DNA of 64,000 nt from Candidatus Rifleibacteriota bacterium (GCA_015232575.1 JADFZL010000012.1:1-64000), one strand, 5' to 3'. Numbered from the stretch's first letter, positions 35,701 through 43,160 are shown. A program made the numbers and translations. The notes: a model not told the origin generated them from the letters alone.

Positions 35701-36894
35701 GCTGCCACAGGCTGGGTCTATTACAGAAATGGATTTAAGCGCAGAAACCGGGTCTTCGGGCTTTTCTGAAATTCGCATCTCAATAACCGGATCCAGCGCT
35801 GTTGCAATTAATTCCCGTACAAGAGAGTCGGGCGTATAAAAACTTCCGGTTGTCTTTCGGGCATTTCCGCTTGCAGAGGCTGTTTCAAAAGATCCGGAAA
35901 AACCGAACTCTGATTTGGCAATGTCAACTTTTGGCACCAACTCCAGCAGACTTTCATAGACAGAACCAAGTTCTTCGGGACCCATGTTCCGATAATCAAT
36001 CCATGAAAATACACGATCAGTTTTTGCCCACCGCAGATAGCGAAGTGCCTCAAGGAAATCACAATTGCGCAACTTCATGAAATCAATGTCTGGACATTTG
36101 TCAGAAGTGAAGAGCCCTCCGAGAGGGGAAAGCGCCAGACGCGGCTCGCCAACTGCAAGTCCCCGAATCACGATCAATGCGCACTGCCACAGGTCGTCGT
36201 GAAAATCGAAACCACTTTTTCGCAAAAGACGTTCGCGCAGCCGGCCAAAGGAATAACCCTCGGCATAAAGACGCCTCGCCAAATCGGCTTCAGATGAATT
36301 ATCTGCAAGATGAATCAAATCGCGTTCCTCAAGAGTAAAGAGAAAAATAAACCTGTATACAAGCCTGAGAAGCTGCTGAAAATAGATATCTGCCGACAAG
36401 CTTCCTGAGACAAGTTTTTCGCGAAGGGCTGAATTTGCCGGATGGCGCAGAAAGCCGCTTCCAAGGATGTGTAATGATTCTGTAACTCCATTTCTCAGGC
36501 CTTCACGAACTCGTGTTCCCTGCTCCTGTCCTTCTGAACGCCAGCGTTCCCAGACACAATCTTTCGGAGACTTGCCAGGCTGACCGGCACGACTGACGTG
36601 AAGAATTCGCCACATTGCGGTAAAATCAGAATATCTGGATTCGCTCAAAATGCTTTCTATGTCGAATTCAAGAAAACATGGACGGGTTAAAGTTGCCGAA
36701 TCGCGAAGCAATCTCAGGCGTCTTCCGTTGAAAACCATTGCCCAGAGAGATTCTTCACTTGCGTTTAAAAACTCCTGTGCGAGCTGAAAAGGCGACTTCT
36801 TTCGAGCGCAGCCGCCTTCAACGGCAAACAATAAATCTGGCTGATCATGGTCGATTGAATGAGGCGCAATAATAAGTGGAACTTTTCCCTGCAA
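32722..36894 (-). CDS. Eco57I-type adenine DNA methyltransferase, main part of a frameshifted gene
   Basis: The frame encodes 1390 residues from TTG 36894. The N-terminal region reads FQLAQEFLNASEESLWAMVF and GRRLRLLRDSATLTRP. The N6-adenine methylase core has motif I DPACGSGHFLLAA (about 393-405), SAM-site GVDRNPMALELAKTALWLE, and motif IV NPPW (662-665). The target-recognition part contains FIYKQLPILPP. The missing N-terminal ~80 codons are found in another frame at 36978-37217, and the frames switch within 36978-36990. It probably methylated DNA as part of a helicase-methylase system resembling DISARM drmD-drmMI. As it stands it would need re-initiation, or it is inactive. Confidence 0.8.
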   Translation of the reverse strand: MQGKVPLIIAPHSIDHDQPDLLFAVEGGCARKKSPFQLAQEFLNASEESLWAMVFNGRRLRLLRDSATLTRPCFLEFDIESILSESRYSDFTAMWRILHVSRAGQPGKSPKDCVWERWRSEGQEQGTRVREGLRNGVTESLHILGSGFLRHPANSALREKLVSGSLSADIYFQQLLRLVYRFIFLFTLEERDLIHLADNSSEADLARRLYAEGYSFGRLRERLLRKSGFDFHDDLWQCALIVIRGLAVGEPRLALSPLGGLFTSDKCPDIDFMKLRNCDFLEALRYLRWAKTDRVFSWIDYRNMGPEELGSVYESLLELVPKVDIAKSEFGFSGSFETASASGNARKTTGSFYTPDSLVRELIATALDPVIEMRISEKPEDPVSALKSISVIDPACGSGHFLLAAARRLAEKLANLRSEEGAVKPEDYRHALREVTAGNIYGVDRNPMALELAKTALWLEGYEPGRALSFLDHHLICGDSLLGFTDVAKIRLGIPDEAFKALSGDDREICKKLVQLNRSGKKELDETLKNDVLHVVQESGWEDAGIKLRSIEDMSDSSPAEITQKEKAWAEYRQNMETNNLKRAADLVTGAFLLEKSDASLEICFPTNHSLMTELFGIAAREFHDQCVEAAQNACRSAKVLHWQLAFPQIFAKGGFDCVLGNPPWERIKLQEEEFFASRNSDIADAKNKAERAKRISWLYQGILTRNLNPSFQVGFEACEAEKRLYSEFISARRIAEAVSIFDHLKSDEGGRFPLTGVGDVNTYAFFAEMISQITSKRGRAGFIVPTGIATDDSTKAFFAAISQDGRLVSLYDFENRQGLFPAVDSRMKFCLITLGKAVEAQFAFFLTNTEALADERRSFSLSPAEFALINPNTRTCPVFRIRKDAELTKKIYANVPVLIREETEELKEVNPWGISFLRMFDMANDSHFFKSDETVSASEKSTNSQKLLPLYEAKMIHQFDHRWATYETSAGEDSARDVTEDEKRDPDFSVRPRYWIDQREVLARIAAAPRAFGQAYAADDEKGMAVALANWLIVCFPDILAEGFTRPVQEQLTELAGPHFALIFDPIEDSNQAVEMQKSPKPLKAVKSSKPKQKKAVTFQWLEQRIQTDAATRPPLNPEELEILRHSPNLQTAAAQILDRRSPRWLMGWRDICRATDERSVIASVIPRAAVGNNMPLMIFESSFQRIFGNELSNKKISKKNSVNESQVGLCNLLHSSERINNDPKFAALIGNLSSIILDFFARHKVGGIHLNYFIYKQLPILPPDRYTDLDLNYIVPRVLELTYTSHSMKPWAEDLGFNGPPFQFDPERRAILRAELDAWYARLYGLTRDELSYILSPADTMGPDYPSETFRVLKNNEERRFSEFRTRRLTLEAFDNLCTKSDVMDNSK

Positions 36895-36977
36895 AAGAAC
36901 ATTATCGGATATCCACGGCCACCAGCGAGTATTTTCCCTTCCGAACTCTGATCGACGTGGCCGGAAGATATCAAACG

Positions 36978-37217
36978 CTAAGGGTCTGAATCATGGCGGC
37001 CTCTCGTTGCGGCGAAGTTTTTCCACTGTGCTGCAGCAATCTGAAAAGCGCGGCCATACTCAGCGCTGAGTTTGAGTCCACGCGGAATCAGATAGTCGGC
37101 TTCCCGCTGTTCTGATGCTTCCCCGCGAGCTGATTTTTCGAGAATATCAGGGGCAAAGAGTGCGCCTTCAAGTGTTATTGAATCAAAACCTTTTATTTGC
37201 GTAATTTTTTTAGCCAT
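36978..37217 (-). pseudogene. N-terminal piece of the Eco57I-type methylase
   Basis: The 79 codons start with MAKKITQIKGFDSITLEG and AAGG before the ATG, and continue DYLIPRGLKLSAEYGRAFQI and AAAQWKNFAATRGRHDSDP. This is the usual N-terminus of this methylase type. The frame stops with TAG at 36978. From 36990 on, the next frame reads FRPLAFDIFRPRRSEFG and continues into the main methylase without interruption. A one-base change near 36980 would join them. Confidence 0.6.
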
Positions 37218-37232
37218 ATTCTTTGCCTTTAT

Positions 37233-37445
37233 TTACAGTGATTCAGGAAGAAGAATGTAAACACCGATAAGATCAACGGGTAGACATGGTTTCACGGTAT
37301 ATGAACCAAAATCACGCGCGGCCTCGCGCACCCGCCGGTGATCTGCCAGCAGCGCTTCAGCGTGGCGACGCGCGAGATCTTCTGTCCAAGAAATGTTCCT
37401 TTTCAGAAAATCGAGTGCAGATGCGATATCCATCGCAGAAAGTGC
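37233..37445 (-). pseudogene. C-terminal fragment of a SNF2-type helicase
   Basis: The piece reads LARRHAEALLADHRRVREAA and LPVDLIGVYILLPESL and stops at 37233, 16 bases before the methylase start. This is the recognisable C-terminus of large helicases that precede such methylases. All upstream helicase domains are gone, replaced by a KilA-N fragment in a different frame. Confidence 0.55.
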
Positions 37446-37815
37446 TGCTCAAAACCCACAAAGCAAATTCAAATGCAGCGTCCTTGTGAGCAAAAATACC
37501 TCCGTATCGACCGGATTTTGAAAAAATGCCTATGGCGTTTGTTTTTTCTACCCGTTGTTTTGCAGTTAGTACAAAACTGTTAAGGCCGACTTGATTTTTA
37601 AACCCCTCGAATTCGATGGGATTAAAATCAGGATTGTTAATACGTTCCCAAATGCCGAAAAGTTCAACTGTATTGCGGTTTCGCATCCAATTCTGGATAA
37701 TATAGTCAGTTCGATCAGGATCTTTGTATCTTGCGATATCGGTAATGCAGATATAATCCTTTTGAACGATTACATTTACCGTTAAACCCTACACCTCAAT
37801 TTTACATTTTCCGCT
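37446..37815 (-). pseudogene. KilA-N domain fragment
   Basis: On the minus strand the sequence reads VIVQKDYICITDIARYK, then NTVELFGIWERINNPDF, EFEGFKNQVGLNSFVL, and FSKSGRYGGIFAHKDAAFEF, a typical KilA-N DNA-binding domain. An in-frame TAG lies near 37790 where the family N-terminus would be (KIEV-stop-GLTVNV). The C-terminal part is cut off at about 37450 where helicase sequence begins. An ATG at 37686 gives an open frame, but most of the domain's first strand would be lost. Confidence 0.7.
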
Positions 37816-37957
37816 TTTCAATCTTGAATGAGTTTCTTCAAAGGCAGCCGAGATGTATTTCAGAAAAATAAGGCCAAGAACAATATGCTTGTATTCGGCG
37901 GGGTTGTTCTTTTATGTTGTCTGTTGTGGGCAACAGCTTTGTTGATTTTTGGATGTC
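37803..37957 (-). pseudogene. hsdM: N-terminal fragment of a type I restriction methylase
   Basis: In the same frame as the KilA-N piece, the minus strand reads STKLLPTTDNIKNN and then AEYKHIVLGLIFLKYISAAF and EETHSRLKSGK, the diagnostic N-terminal block of HsdM subunits. It has no visible start codon and stops at the TAG shared with the KilA-N fragment. It marks a deletion that fused a lost type I R-M operon to the KilA-N gene. Confidence 0.65.
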
Positions 37958-38091
37958 ACGAGGGTATTTTGGATACAGAAGAAAAAGTAAGTATCTGAAA
38001 TACTAAAGAGGGTAGACGGCTATTTTGCAAGCCAACACGTGGATACATTTGCAAAGAATATGAAACGAAGATAATTAAGGATCAAAATGTT

Positions 38092-38337
38092 ATGTATGCT
38101 ATCGAATTTGAAGCCACTATTGAAAATGGAATGATTCCAATTCCTCCGCAATATCTTGCACTGTTGCAACCCCGCTTAAAGGTAATTGTAATGCAGGAAG
38201 ATCCGACTGAAAAATTGGTTCAAGCGCCTCTCCACAGGAATCAGAAAGAAGAATTTCTGGCAAGTCTGGCTCGGCATCGTTTTGATCTTCCAAGCAACTA
38301 CCGTTTTAAACGAGAAGAGCTTTATGACAGAATCTAA
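38092..38337 (+). CDS. Antitoxin-like protein of a PIN-toxin pair
   Basis: This 81-residue protein begins MYAIEFEATIENGMIPIPPQ, an N-terminal beta-hairpin in the style of MazE/AbrB or related antitoxins. A charged flexible tail follows (LARHRFDLPSNYRFKREEL). The stop overlaps by 14 bases the ATG of a PIN-domain reading frame, the usual coupled antitoxin-toxin layout. It would bind its own promoter and neutralise a PIN ribonuclease. The toxin is truncated here, so the antitoxin is an orphan. Confidence 0.65.
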   Translation: MYAIEFEATIENGMIPIPPQYLALLQPRLKVIVMQEDPTEKLVQAPLHRNQKEEFLASLARHRFDLPSNYRFKREELYDRI

Positions 38338-38419
38338 GCGCTTTCTTGACACTAATCTTATGGTTTATCTCTATTCTTGTTGGCAAGATTTTCGATTATT
38401 ATCCAAATTCTTTATTTGA
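38324..38419 (+). pseudogene. Truncated PIN-domain (VapC-like) toxin
   Basis: The frame begins MTESKRFLDTNLMVYLYS, where FLDTN contains the first catalytic Asp of PIN ribonucleases. It stops after 31 codons. A functional PIN domain needs about 130 residues with three more acidic positions, none of which follow. The gene has therefore been cut, probably by deletion, before the CHAD gene. Confidence 0.7.
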
Positions 38420-38462
38420 AAACTCAGTAAGAAATTACGTTATGCCAAAATTACTAATTCTG

Positions 38463-39404
38463 CTAAATACTAACCTGTGATGTGTGGAATTTGTTTAGTG
38501 TTTTTTTTGCCTGATTGAAATGTTTGCGTCTTTTTTCGGCGATTCTTCGTGAAAGGTAGAGAACGATGTCGGTAAAATCTGAACTGGTGCTCTTGTTAGA
38601 GGATTTTTCAGTGGTTTGCCATATTACTGAGTCCAGTTTGTTAAAGTACTGTGTTTTAATAAATTTGTAATGACGCTTAACAAGTTTTCTAACTTCGGCG
38701 TACATAACATCGCAATCGTGTATCCAGCCGAGGAGATCTTGAGTATGTTTAAGATTTTCGATTATCTTATCTGCCTTTGAGTGACTCAGACTTTTAAATA
38801 TTTCAAGAGTGTAGCGTAACTTTTTGAAAGCAATTCTTACGGAATGAAGAGCTTCCTGGCTGCTGAATGGCTTTTCCCAGTTTACTTCTGATATCAGCGA
38901 CTTAGTTTCCATTACTTTTTTATCAAAAAGTAATGGAAATGCGTCAGCTGAAGACATATCACATCCTTTAACCGGAGCAGGCAGATTGAAAGAAAGAATT
39001 GCAGAACGTCTCTTTATATATTTCTGAAGATCGCGGTCCAGTTTCTGCTTCTTTTCAGTTAGAAATCTTATTAAATCATGCCACTTCTGAAGGAGATATT
39101 CTGCTTTGGGTTTATCCATTTCGCCGAGCATTTCAAGTTGTACATCAATGTCTCTAAGAGTACTCAGGCGATTCATGAAAACTTTAAGACTCTTTCTGTA
39201 TCGCAAATAAACGTTACTGTCATAATATGGGGAAAATAAAAGCAAAGCACTTCTCAGACGACGGCAGGAAACCCTCAGATCGTGAATCGAGTCGGCAGTC
39301 CATTCACTGCCGACCCGTTTAAACTCATCTCTGAAAGCATCCAGAAGACGATTAATGATGATGGCTGATTCTTCAGCTATGGTACAAGACTTTTTTGGAA
39401 CCAT
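38463..39404 (-). CDS. CHAD domain protein
   Basis: The product is 313 residues from the ATG at 39404, which overlaps the stop of the upstream kinase (TGATG). The CHAD domain is all helical with repeated Arg/His motifs: SIHDLRVSCRRLRSALLLF, LSTLRDIDVQLEMLG, ALHSVRIAFKKLRYTLEIF and LLGWIHDCDVM. CHAD domains bind inorganic polyphosphate through these basic residues and locate to polyphosphate granules in other bacteria. The tight coupling to an ATP-cone kinase suggests a link between nucleotide state and polyphosphate. This is inference. Confidence 0.9.
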   Translation of the reverse strand: MVPKKSCTIAEESAIIINRLLDAFRDEFKRVGSEWTADSIHDLRVSCRRLRSALLLFSPYYDSNVYLRYRKSLKVFMNRLSTLRDIDVQLEMLGEMDKPKAEYLLQKWHDLIRFLTEKKQKLDRDLQKYIKRRSAILSFNLPAPVKGCDMSSADAFPLLFDKKVMETKSLISEVNWEKPFSSQEALHSVRIAFKKLRYTLEIFKSLSHSKADKIIENLKHTQDLLGWIHDCDVMYAEVRKLVKRHYKFIKTQYFNKLDSVIWQTTEKSSNKSTSSDFTDIVLYLSRRIAEKRRKHFNQAKKTLNKFHTSQVSI

Positions 39405-40747
39405 CAATATTTATAAATGCTTCCGCCGATGTATTCTCTTATCAGAGCATTGTTCGGGATACAAGTTTCATCTGTCCATTCAATAAAGGACTCAAGAAAA
39501 TCATGAACTCTCTTGGCTCTGATATAGGCGTCCTGACGTTTTGGATCTTCCCTGTAATTTTTTACAAAATCAGGAAAATGTGCAAACAAATGTTTACGAT
39601 AAACCGGAAGTTCATAAGCAAGCGACCCGTCTACGATGTGATCTACAGTTGAAATAAACGGAATTATGTGTTGAATTTCTGCTCTTCTTACATAATGCCA
39701 GTGTTCAAGTGTTTGCCTTGGATTGTACGACCGATGCCAGGAATCGCGTACCATTCTTCGCAATAATCGTACATCTGCCCACCTGATGAAGTTTCCATCA
39801 GTGCTTTTTATCTGACAGAGAGTTTCGATGTACAGCTTGAATTTGTTTTCTGCAGGAACACTTTTTGTCATTGGTTCGTACAATCCGTGCAGGCTATCCA
39901 GAAGCAATAGTTGATTATCTTCAAGCTTCAACGGGTCAGTTTCAGCCTCACGTTTTCCTGTTTTGAAGCTGTAACGAGGCATCTGAATTGTTTTTCCGGC
40001 AAGAAGATCGGCAAGATGGCTGTTAATAAGTTCAAGATCAAGTGCTGTTGGAATTTCGAAATCATAATCACCAAATTCATCCCTTGGATGATGGGAAAGA
40101 TCGAAAAAATAGTTATCAAGATTCATGGCTACAAGCTTGTAGCCGCTTTTTTCGAGATGTTCACCGAGTTTAATTGTGGTAGTTGTTTTTCCAGAGGAAG
40201 ATGGGCCTGCAATAATTACAATTCTTACCTTGTCTTTTCTGTCGATAATTTTTTTGGCTGCTGATGCTACATCTGAATCATATTTTTCTGTTGCTTCAAG
40301 TACAAGCTGCGGATATGTTCCATTTTTAATGTGATTATTTATTCTCTCTACGCTCCAGCAATCTCGATCCAGAGCCCAGTTAAGATTCTGCCAGATTTTC
40401 TTATAAGGAATGTTTCCTGATGTCGAATATTCTTTGTCATTTCCCATTCGTATTTTTGAATGTTCATATCTGTAAAGAATAAAAGCCTTTGCTGTCTTGG
40501 CATGGCCATCTTCTATCAGTTCCTTTTCTATAATGTCCTGAACCTCTTCAACGCTTGGAAGTGCGGGCGGTTTTTTTGTAATCTCGAGATGATGTACAAC
40601 TTTATCGGCCAGAATTTCTGCAAGCCTGCGATCTGATCCACCAACCTCACGGGCGCTGTTAAATATTGCGTTTACAATCTTATCCTTGTCAAATTTGACA
40701 ACCTGCCCATTTCTTTTAACAATATTCTTTATACTACAATAATCCAT
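39404..40747 (-). CDS. ATP-cone / uridine kinase-like nucleoside kinase
   Basis: This 447-residue protein has an N-terminal ATP-cone (residues about 7-100: VKRNGQVVKFDKDKIVNAI and ILYRYEHSKIR), the allosteric ATP/dATP-sensing domain of ribonucleotide reductases. It is followed by a P-loop kinase of the uridine kinase/phosphoribulokinase family, with GPSSSGKT (181-188) and LDNYFFDLSHHPRDEFGDYD. The kinase should phosphorylate a nucleoside or sugar in the cytoplasm under nucleotide control. The substrate is not clear from sequence. It is the first gene of a two-gene operon with CHAD, and the 5' end is 24 bases from a 77-bp hairpin array. Confidence 0.88.
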   Translation of the reverse strand: MDYCSIKNIVKRNGQVVKFDKDKIVNAIFNSAREVGGSDRRLAEILADKVVHHLEITKKPPALPSVEEVQDIIEKELIEDGHAKTAKAFILYRYEHSKIRMGNDKEYSTSGNIPYKKIWQNLNWALDRDCWSVERINNHIKNGTYPQLVLEATEKYDSDVASAAKKIIDRKDKVRIVIIAGPSSSGKTTTTIKLGEHLEKSGYKLVAMNLDNYFFDLSHHPRDEFGDYDFEIPTALDLELINSHLADLLAGKTIQMPRYSFKTGKREAETDPLKLEDNQLLLLDSLHGLYEPMTKSVPAENKFKLYIETLCQIKSTDGNFIRWADVRLLRRMVRDSWHRSYNPRQTLEHWHYVRRAEIQHIIPFISTVDHIVDGSLAYELPVYRKHLFAHFPDFVKNYREDPKRQDAYIRAKRVHDFLESFIEWTDETCIPNNALIREYIGGSIYKY

Positions 40748-40770
40748 CCTCGATACTCCTTTCTTTTTTT

Positions 40771-41158
40771 AGAGGGGGCACGCGCCCCCTCTCGCCGGTC
40801 GAACAAGTTCGACCAGCTCACTCCCTGCGGTCGAGCACTTTGTGCTCTCCGGGGGCACGCGCCCCCTCTCGCCGGTCGAACAAGTTCGACCAGCTCACTC
40901 CCTGCGGTCGAGCACTTTGTGCTCTCCGGGGGCACGCGCCCCCTCTCGCCGGTCGAACAAGTTCGACCAGCTCACTCCCCGCGGTCGAGCACTTTGTGCT
41001 CTCCGGGGGCACGCGCCCCCTCTCGCCGGTCGAACAAGTTCGACCAGCTCACTCCCTGCGGTCGAGCACTTTGTGCTCTCCGGGGGCACGCGCCCCCTCT
41101 CGCCGGTCGAACTTGTTCGACCAGCTCACTCCCTGCGGTCGAGCACTTTGTGCTCTCC
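40771..41158. repeat. Five tandem copies of a 77-bp three-hairpin unit
   Basis: Units begin at 40774, 40851, 40928, 41005 and 41082. Each contains GGGGGC-ACGC-GCCCCC, GGTCGAAC-AA-GTTCGACC and GAGCAC-TTT-GTGCTC, so one unit can form three hairpins. Copies are almost identical; the last has an inverted centre in the second hairpin (GAACTTGTTC) and one copy has CCCCGCGG in place of CCCTGCGG. Frames that look open across the array are translations of the repeat. It lies between the kinase 5' end and the membrane-protein gene ending at 41195. Confidence 0.95.
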
Positions 41159-41194
41159 AGTTCTTTGAGAGGGCACCTGATCTCATTACTGCAC

Positions 41195-41902
41195 TCAGTA
41201 TTGAACTGCTTCTTTTGATTTTCTGTCAAAAAATTCTTTTACAGAGAAAAGAACTTCCCGTTCTACTTTTTCTTCATCAATGAGTGTTTTTTCATTAACC
41301 AGGCGGTGAAGCTTCAGATTAAGAATTGAGAGCAGTTCTTCTATACTGGCCAATTCTAACTTTGCCTTTTCACCTGAAAGTGGAGCAGAAATGATATTTA
41401 CAAGAAAATCCTCAAATCCTTTCTGTCCCTGAGGAGTTTGAATGGTTGTCAGAAAAACCTTGATATCGTTTCTATGACGACGGTAAATAATTTCGAAAAA
41501 GCGATCAAGAACATTTTCCAGGCTGCTGAAAAGATCTTCCATATAAGCAACAAGATTGACCTGCACTTCTTCACGGAATTGTGGTATTCGGGAGATAAAA
41601 TCCTTTGTCGCAGATTCAGCAACCTCTGGAGCCAAACTTACTACTTGTACTCCATATTTTCCTATTACATTGAGAAGGAAGTCAAAAACCTGTACGCTGA
41701 TTATATTTGCAACGTCTTCAGGCTGAGTAAGAGATGACATCTCAATTGACAAAAGTGAAAAGTAGCCACAAAAAGTAACAAGAAATAAAATTGACATAAG
41801 AACTGTAACATTCCTGTTCCATCTAATTTTTGCTATCTTTGCATCAATGCGCTTTTCAATATCAGTACAAATCTGATTCTGATTATTCTGGCTTTCGCTC
41901 AT
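41195..41902 (-). CDS. Single-span membrane protein with helical ectodomain (pair member B)
   Basis: This 235-residue protein has a cytoplasmic basic N-terminus, one membrane helix at about residues 32-52 (VLMSILFLVTFCGYFSLLS) and a long alpha-helical remainder that includes FFEIIYRRHRNDIKVFLTT. It has no lipobox or known domain. The gene upstream (41921-42766) has the same topology and similar helical content, so the two may be distant paralogues or a complex, separated by 18 bases. The repeat array begins 36 bases after its stop. Function is unknown. Confidence 0.75.
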   Translation of the reverse strand: MSESQNNQNQICTDIEKRIDAKIAKIRWNRNVTVLMSILFLVTFCGYFSLLSIEMSSLTQPEDVANIISVQVFDFLLNVIGKYGVQVVSLAPEVAESATKDFISRIPQFREEVQVNLVAYMEDLFSSLENVLDRFFEIIYRRHRNDIKVFLTTIQTPQGQKGFEDFLVNIISAPLSGEKAKLELASIEELLSILNLKLHRLVNEKTLIDEEKVEREVLFSVKEFFDRKSKEAVQY

Positions 41903-41920
41903 TGTTTTTTCCCCTGTTCT

Positions 41921-42766
41921 CTATTGTTCGACAATTTCTGTGTCTGCTGCCGGATTAATTGCCGGCCTATCAAGAGTATCAATCAAATCTGCAGTTATAT
42001 TTACAAGATCATCATAAACATTACTTACTGTTTCGAATTTCGCCCCGATCTTATAACTGATAAGTCTGTTAATATTTTCAATAAGATGTTCCTGCAAAGC
42101 TCTGTCACTCATTTCATGAATTTTCTGAGGAACTCTGATTTCACTGACAACTTTAAGAGTATCCGTAAAATTTTCTGTAATTGTCAGCATTGATTCTCCA
42201 AGAACTCTGAATAACGCAGACTCAATTGCTTTATCAACAGCCTCACAAACTTTCTGATCATTCTCAATTTCCGGAAATTCTACTCTCAGAAGATTTTCGT
42301 TTTTCTTCAAAAGCAAAGCTAAACGGGCATTTACAATAGAGGAAATATTTTTTTCAAGGTTGGTGATGAGTTCTGAAAGTTCTCTGGAAATAGAATCTTC
42401 GATCTGGGGGAGAACTCCCTTAATCTGTGAAGAAAAAGCATTCTGATAAGCAGGAATTATTTTTGAAACAGCTCTCAGAAACTCAGCGCGAATAATTGGA
42501 AAAAAACGTGCAGAAGCACCTTTTTCAATTTCGTTTAAAAGTGGCTGAGTCTTGTCTTTCAATTCATAAATCGGCATTAAAAGCTGTACAGTATAGAATA
42601 CAACGACCGAAACACTTGCTAATGCAGCAAAAAATATTGAGTAATTTGCAGTTTTCTGTGAATACTCAAGCTCATCAAGCTTTTCTCTAATCCTCAGAAA
42701 TCCTTCATTGCCCTTCAATTCAGAGTCAGATGCAACCACCGGATCACCTTTTTTTTGTTCATCCAT
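41921..42766 (-). CDS. Single-span membrane protein with helical ectodomain (pair member A)
   Basis: This 281-residue protein has a polar N-terminus (KLDELEYSQKTANYS), one membrane helix at about residues 43-64 (IFFAALASVSVVVFYTVQLL), and about 200 residues of amphipathic helix (SISRELSELITNLEKNISSI, VCEAVDKAIESALFRVLGES). It is the first of two co-directional genes of similar design. The layout resembles methyl-accepting or PspA-like helical scaffolds, but no known signature is present. A 77-bp repeat array lies 74 bases upstream of its start, where its promoter should be. Function is unknown. Confidence 0.75.
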   Translation of the reverse strand: MDEQKKGDPVVASDSELKGNEGFLRIREKLDELEYSQKTANYSIFFAALASVSVVVFYTVQLLMPIYELKDKTQPLLNEIEKGASARFFPIIRAEFLRAVSKIIPAYQNAFSSQIKGVLPQIEDSISRELSELITNLEKNISSIVNARLALLLKKNENLLRVEFPEIENDQKVCEAVDKAIESALFRVLGESMLTITENFTDTLKVVSEIRVPQKIHEMSDRALQEHLIENINRLISYKIGAKFETVSNVYDDLVNITADLIDTLDRPAINPAADTEIVEQ

Positions 42767-42840
42767 GTTCGTCCCTCCATTGTATATAATTCTTATACCA
42801 GATTTTCCGCTTTTTGCAAAACATTTTTTTTTACTATCTT

Positions 42841-43151
42841 AGAGGGGGCACGCGCCCCCTCTCGCTGATCGAACAAGTTCGACCAGCTCACTCCCCGCGG
42901 TCGAGCACTTTGTGCTCTCCGGGGGCACGCGCCCCCTCTCGCTGATCGAACAAGTTCGACCAGCTCACTCCCCGCGGTCGAGCACTTTGTGCTCTCCGGG
43001 GGCACGCGCCCCCTCTCGCTGATCGAACAAGTTCGACCAGCTCACTCCCCGCGGTCGAGCACTTTGTGCTCTCCGGGGGCACGCGCCCCCTCTCGCTGAT
43101 CGAACAAGTTCGACCAGCTCACTCCCCGCGGTCGAGCACTTTGTGCTCTCC
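42841..43151. repeat. Four tandem copies of the 77-bp three-hairpin unit
   Basis: Units begin at 42844, 42921, 42998 and 43075 and are identical to each other as far as I can read. They share the G5C hairpin and the GAGCAC-TTT-GTGCTC hairpin with the array at 40771-41158. They differ by CTGATCGAAC in place of CCGGTCGAAC and by CCCCGCGG. Homogeneity within each array and differences between arrays suggest local tandem expansion. The array fills the space between two minus-strand genes. Confidence 0.95.
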
Positions 43152-43160
43152 GGTATTAAA

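Noticed and set aside
32722..37433. A complete DISARM or BREX system
   Set aside because: Only a methylase and a helicase tail are seen; drmA/B/C, pglZ and brxC-like genes are absent from the window.
14755..38419. Integrase, retron or diversity-generating reverse transcriptase in the island
   Set aside because: No reverse transcriptase or tyrosine/serine recombinase motifs were found in any long frame.
40840..41283. Open frames across the 77-bp arrays, on both strands (up to about 147 codons)
   Set aside because: They are translations of the tandem repeat, shift with the 77-base period and have no ribosome site or independent protein character.
40771..43151. CRISPR array
   Set aside because: The units are contiguous copies with no variable spacers, and no cas genes are present.
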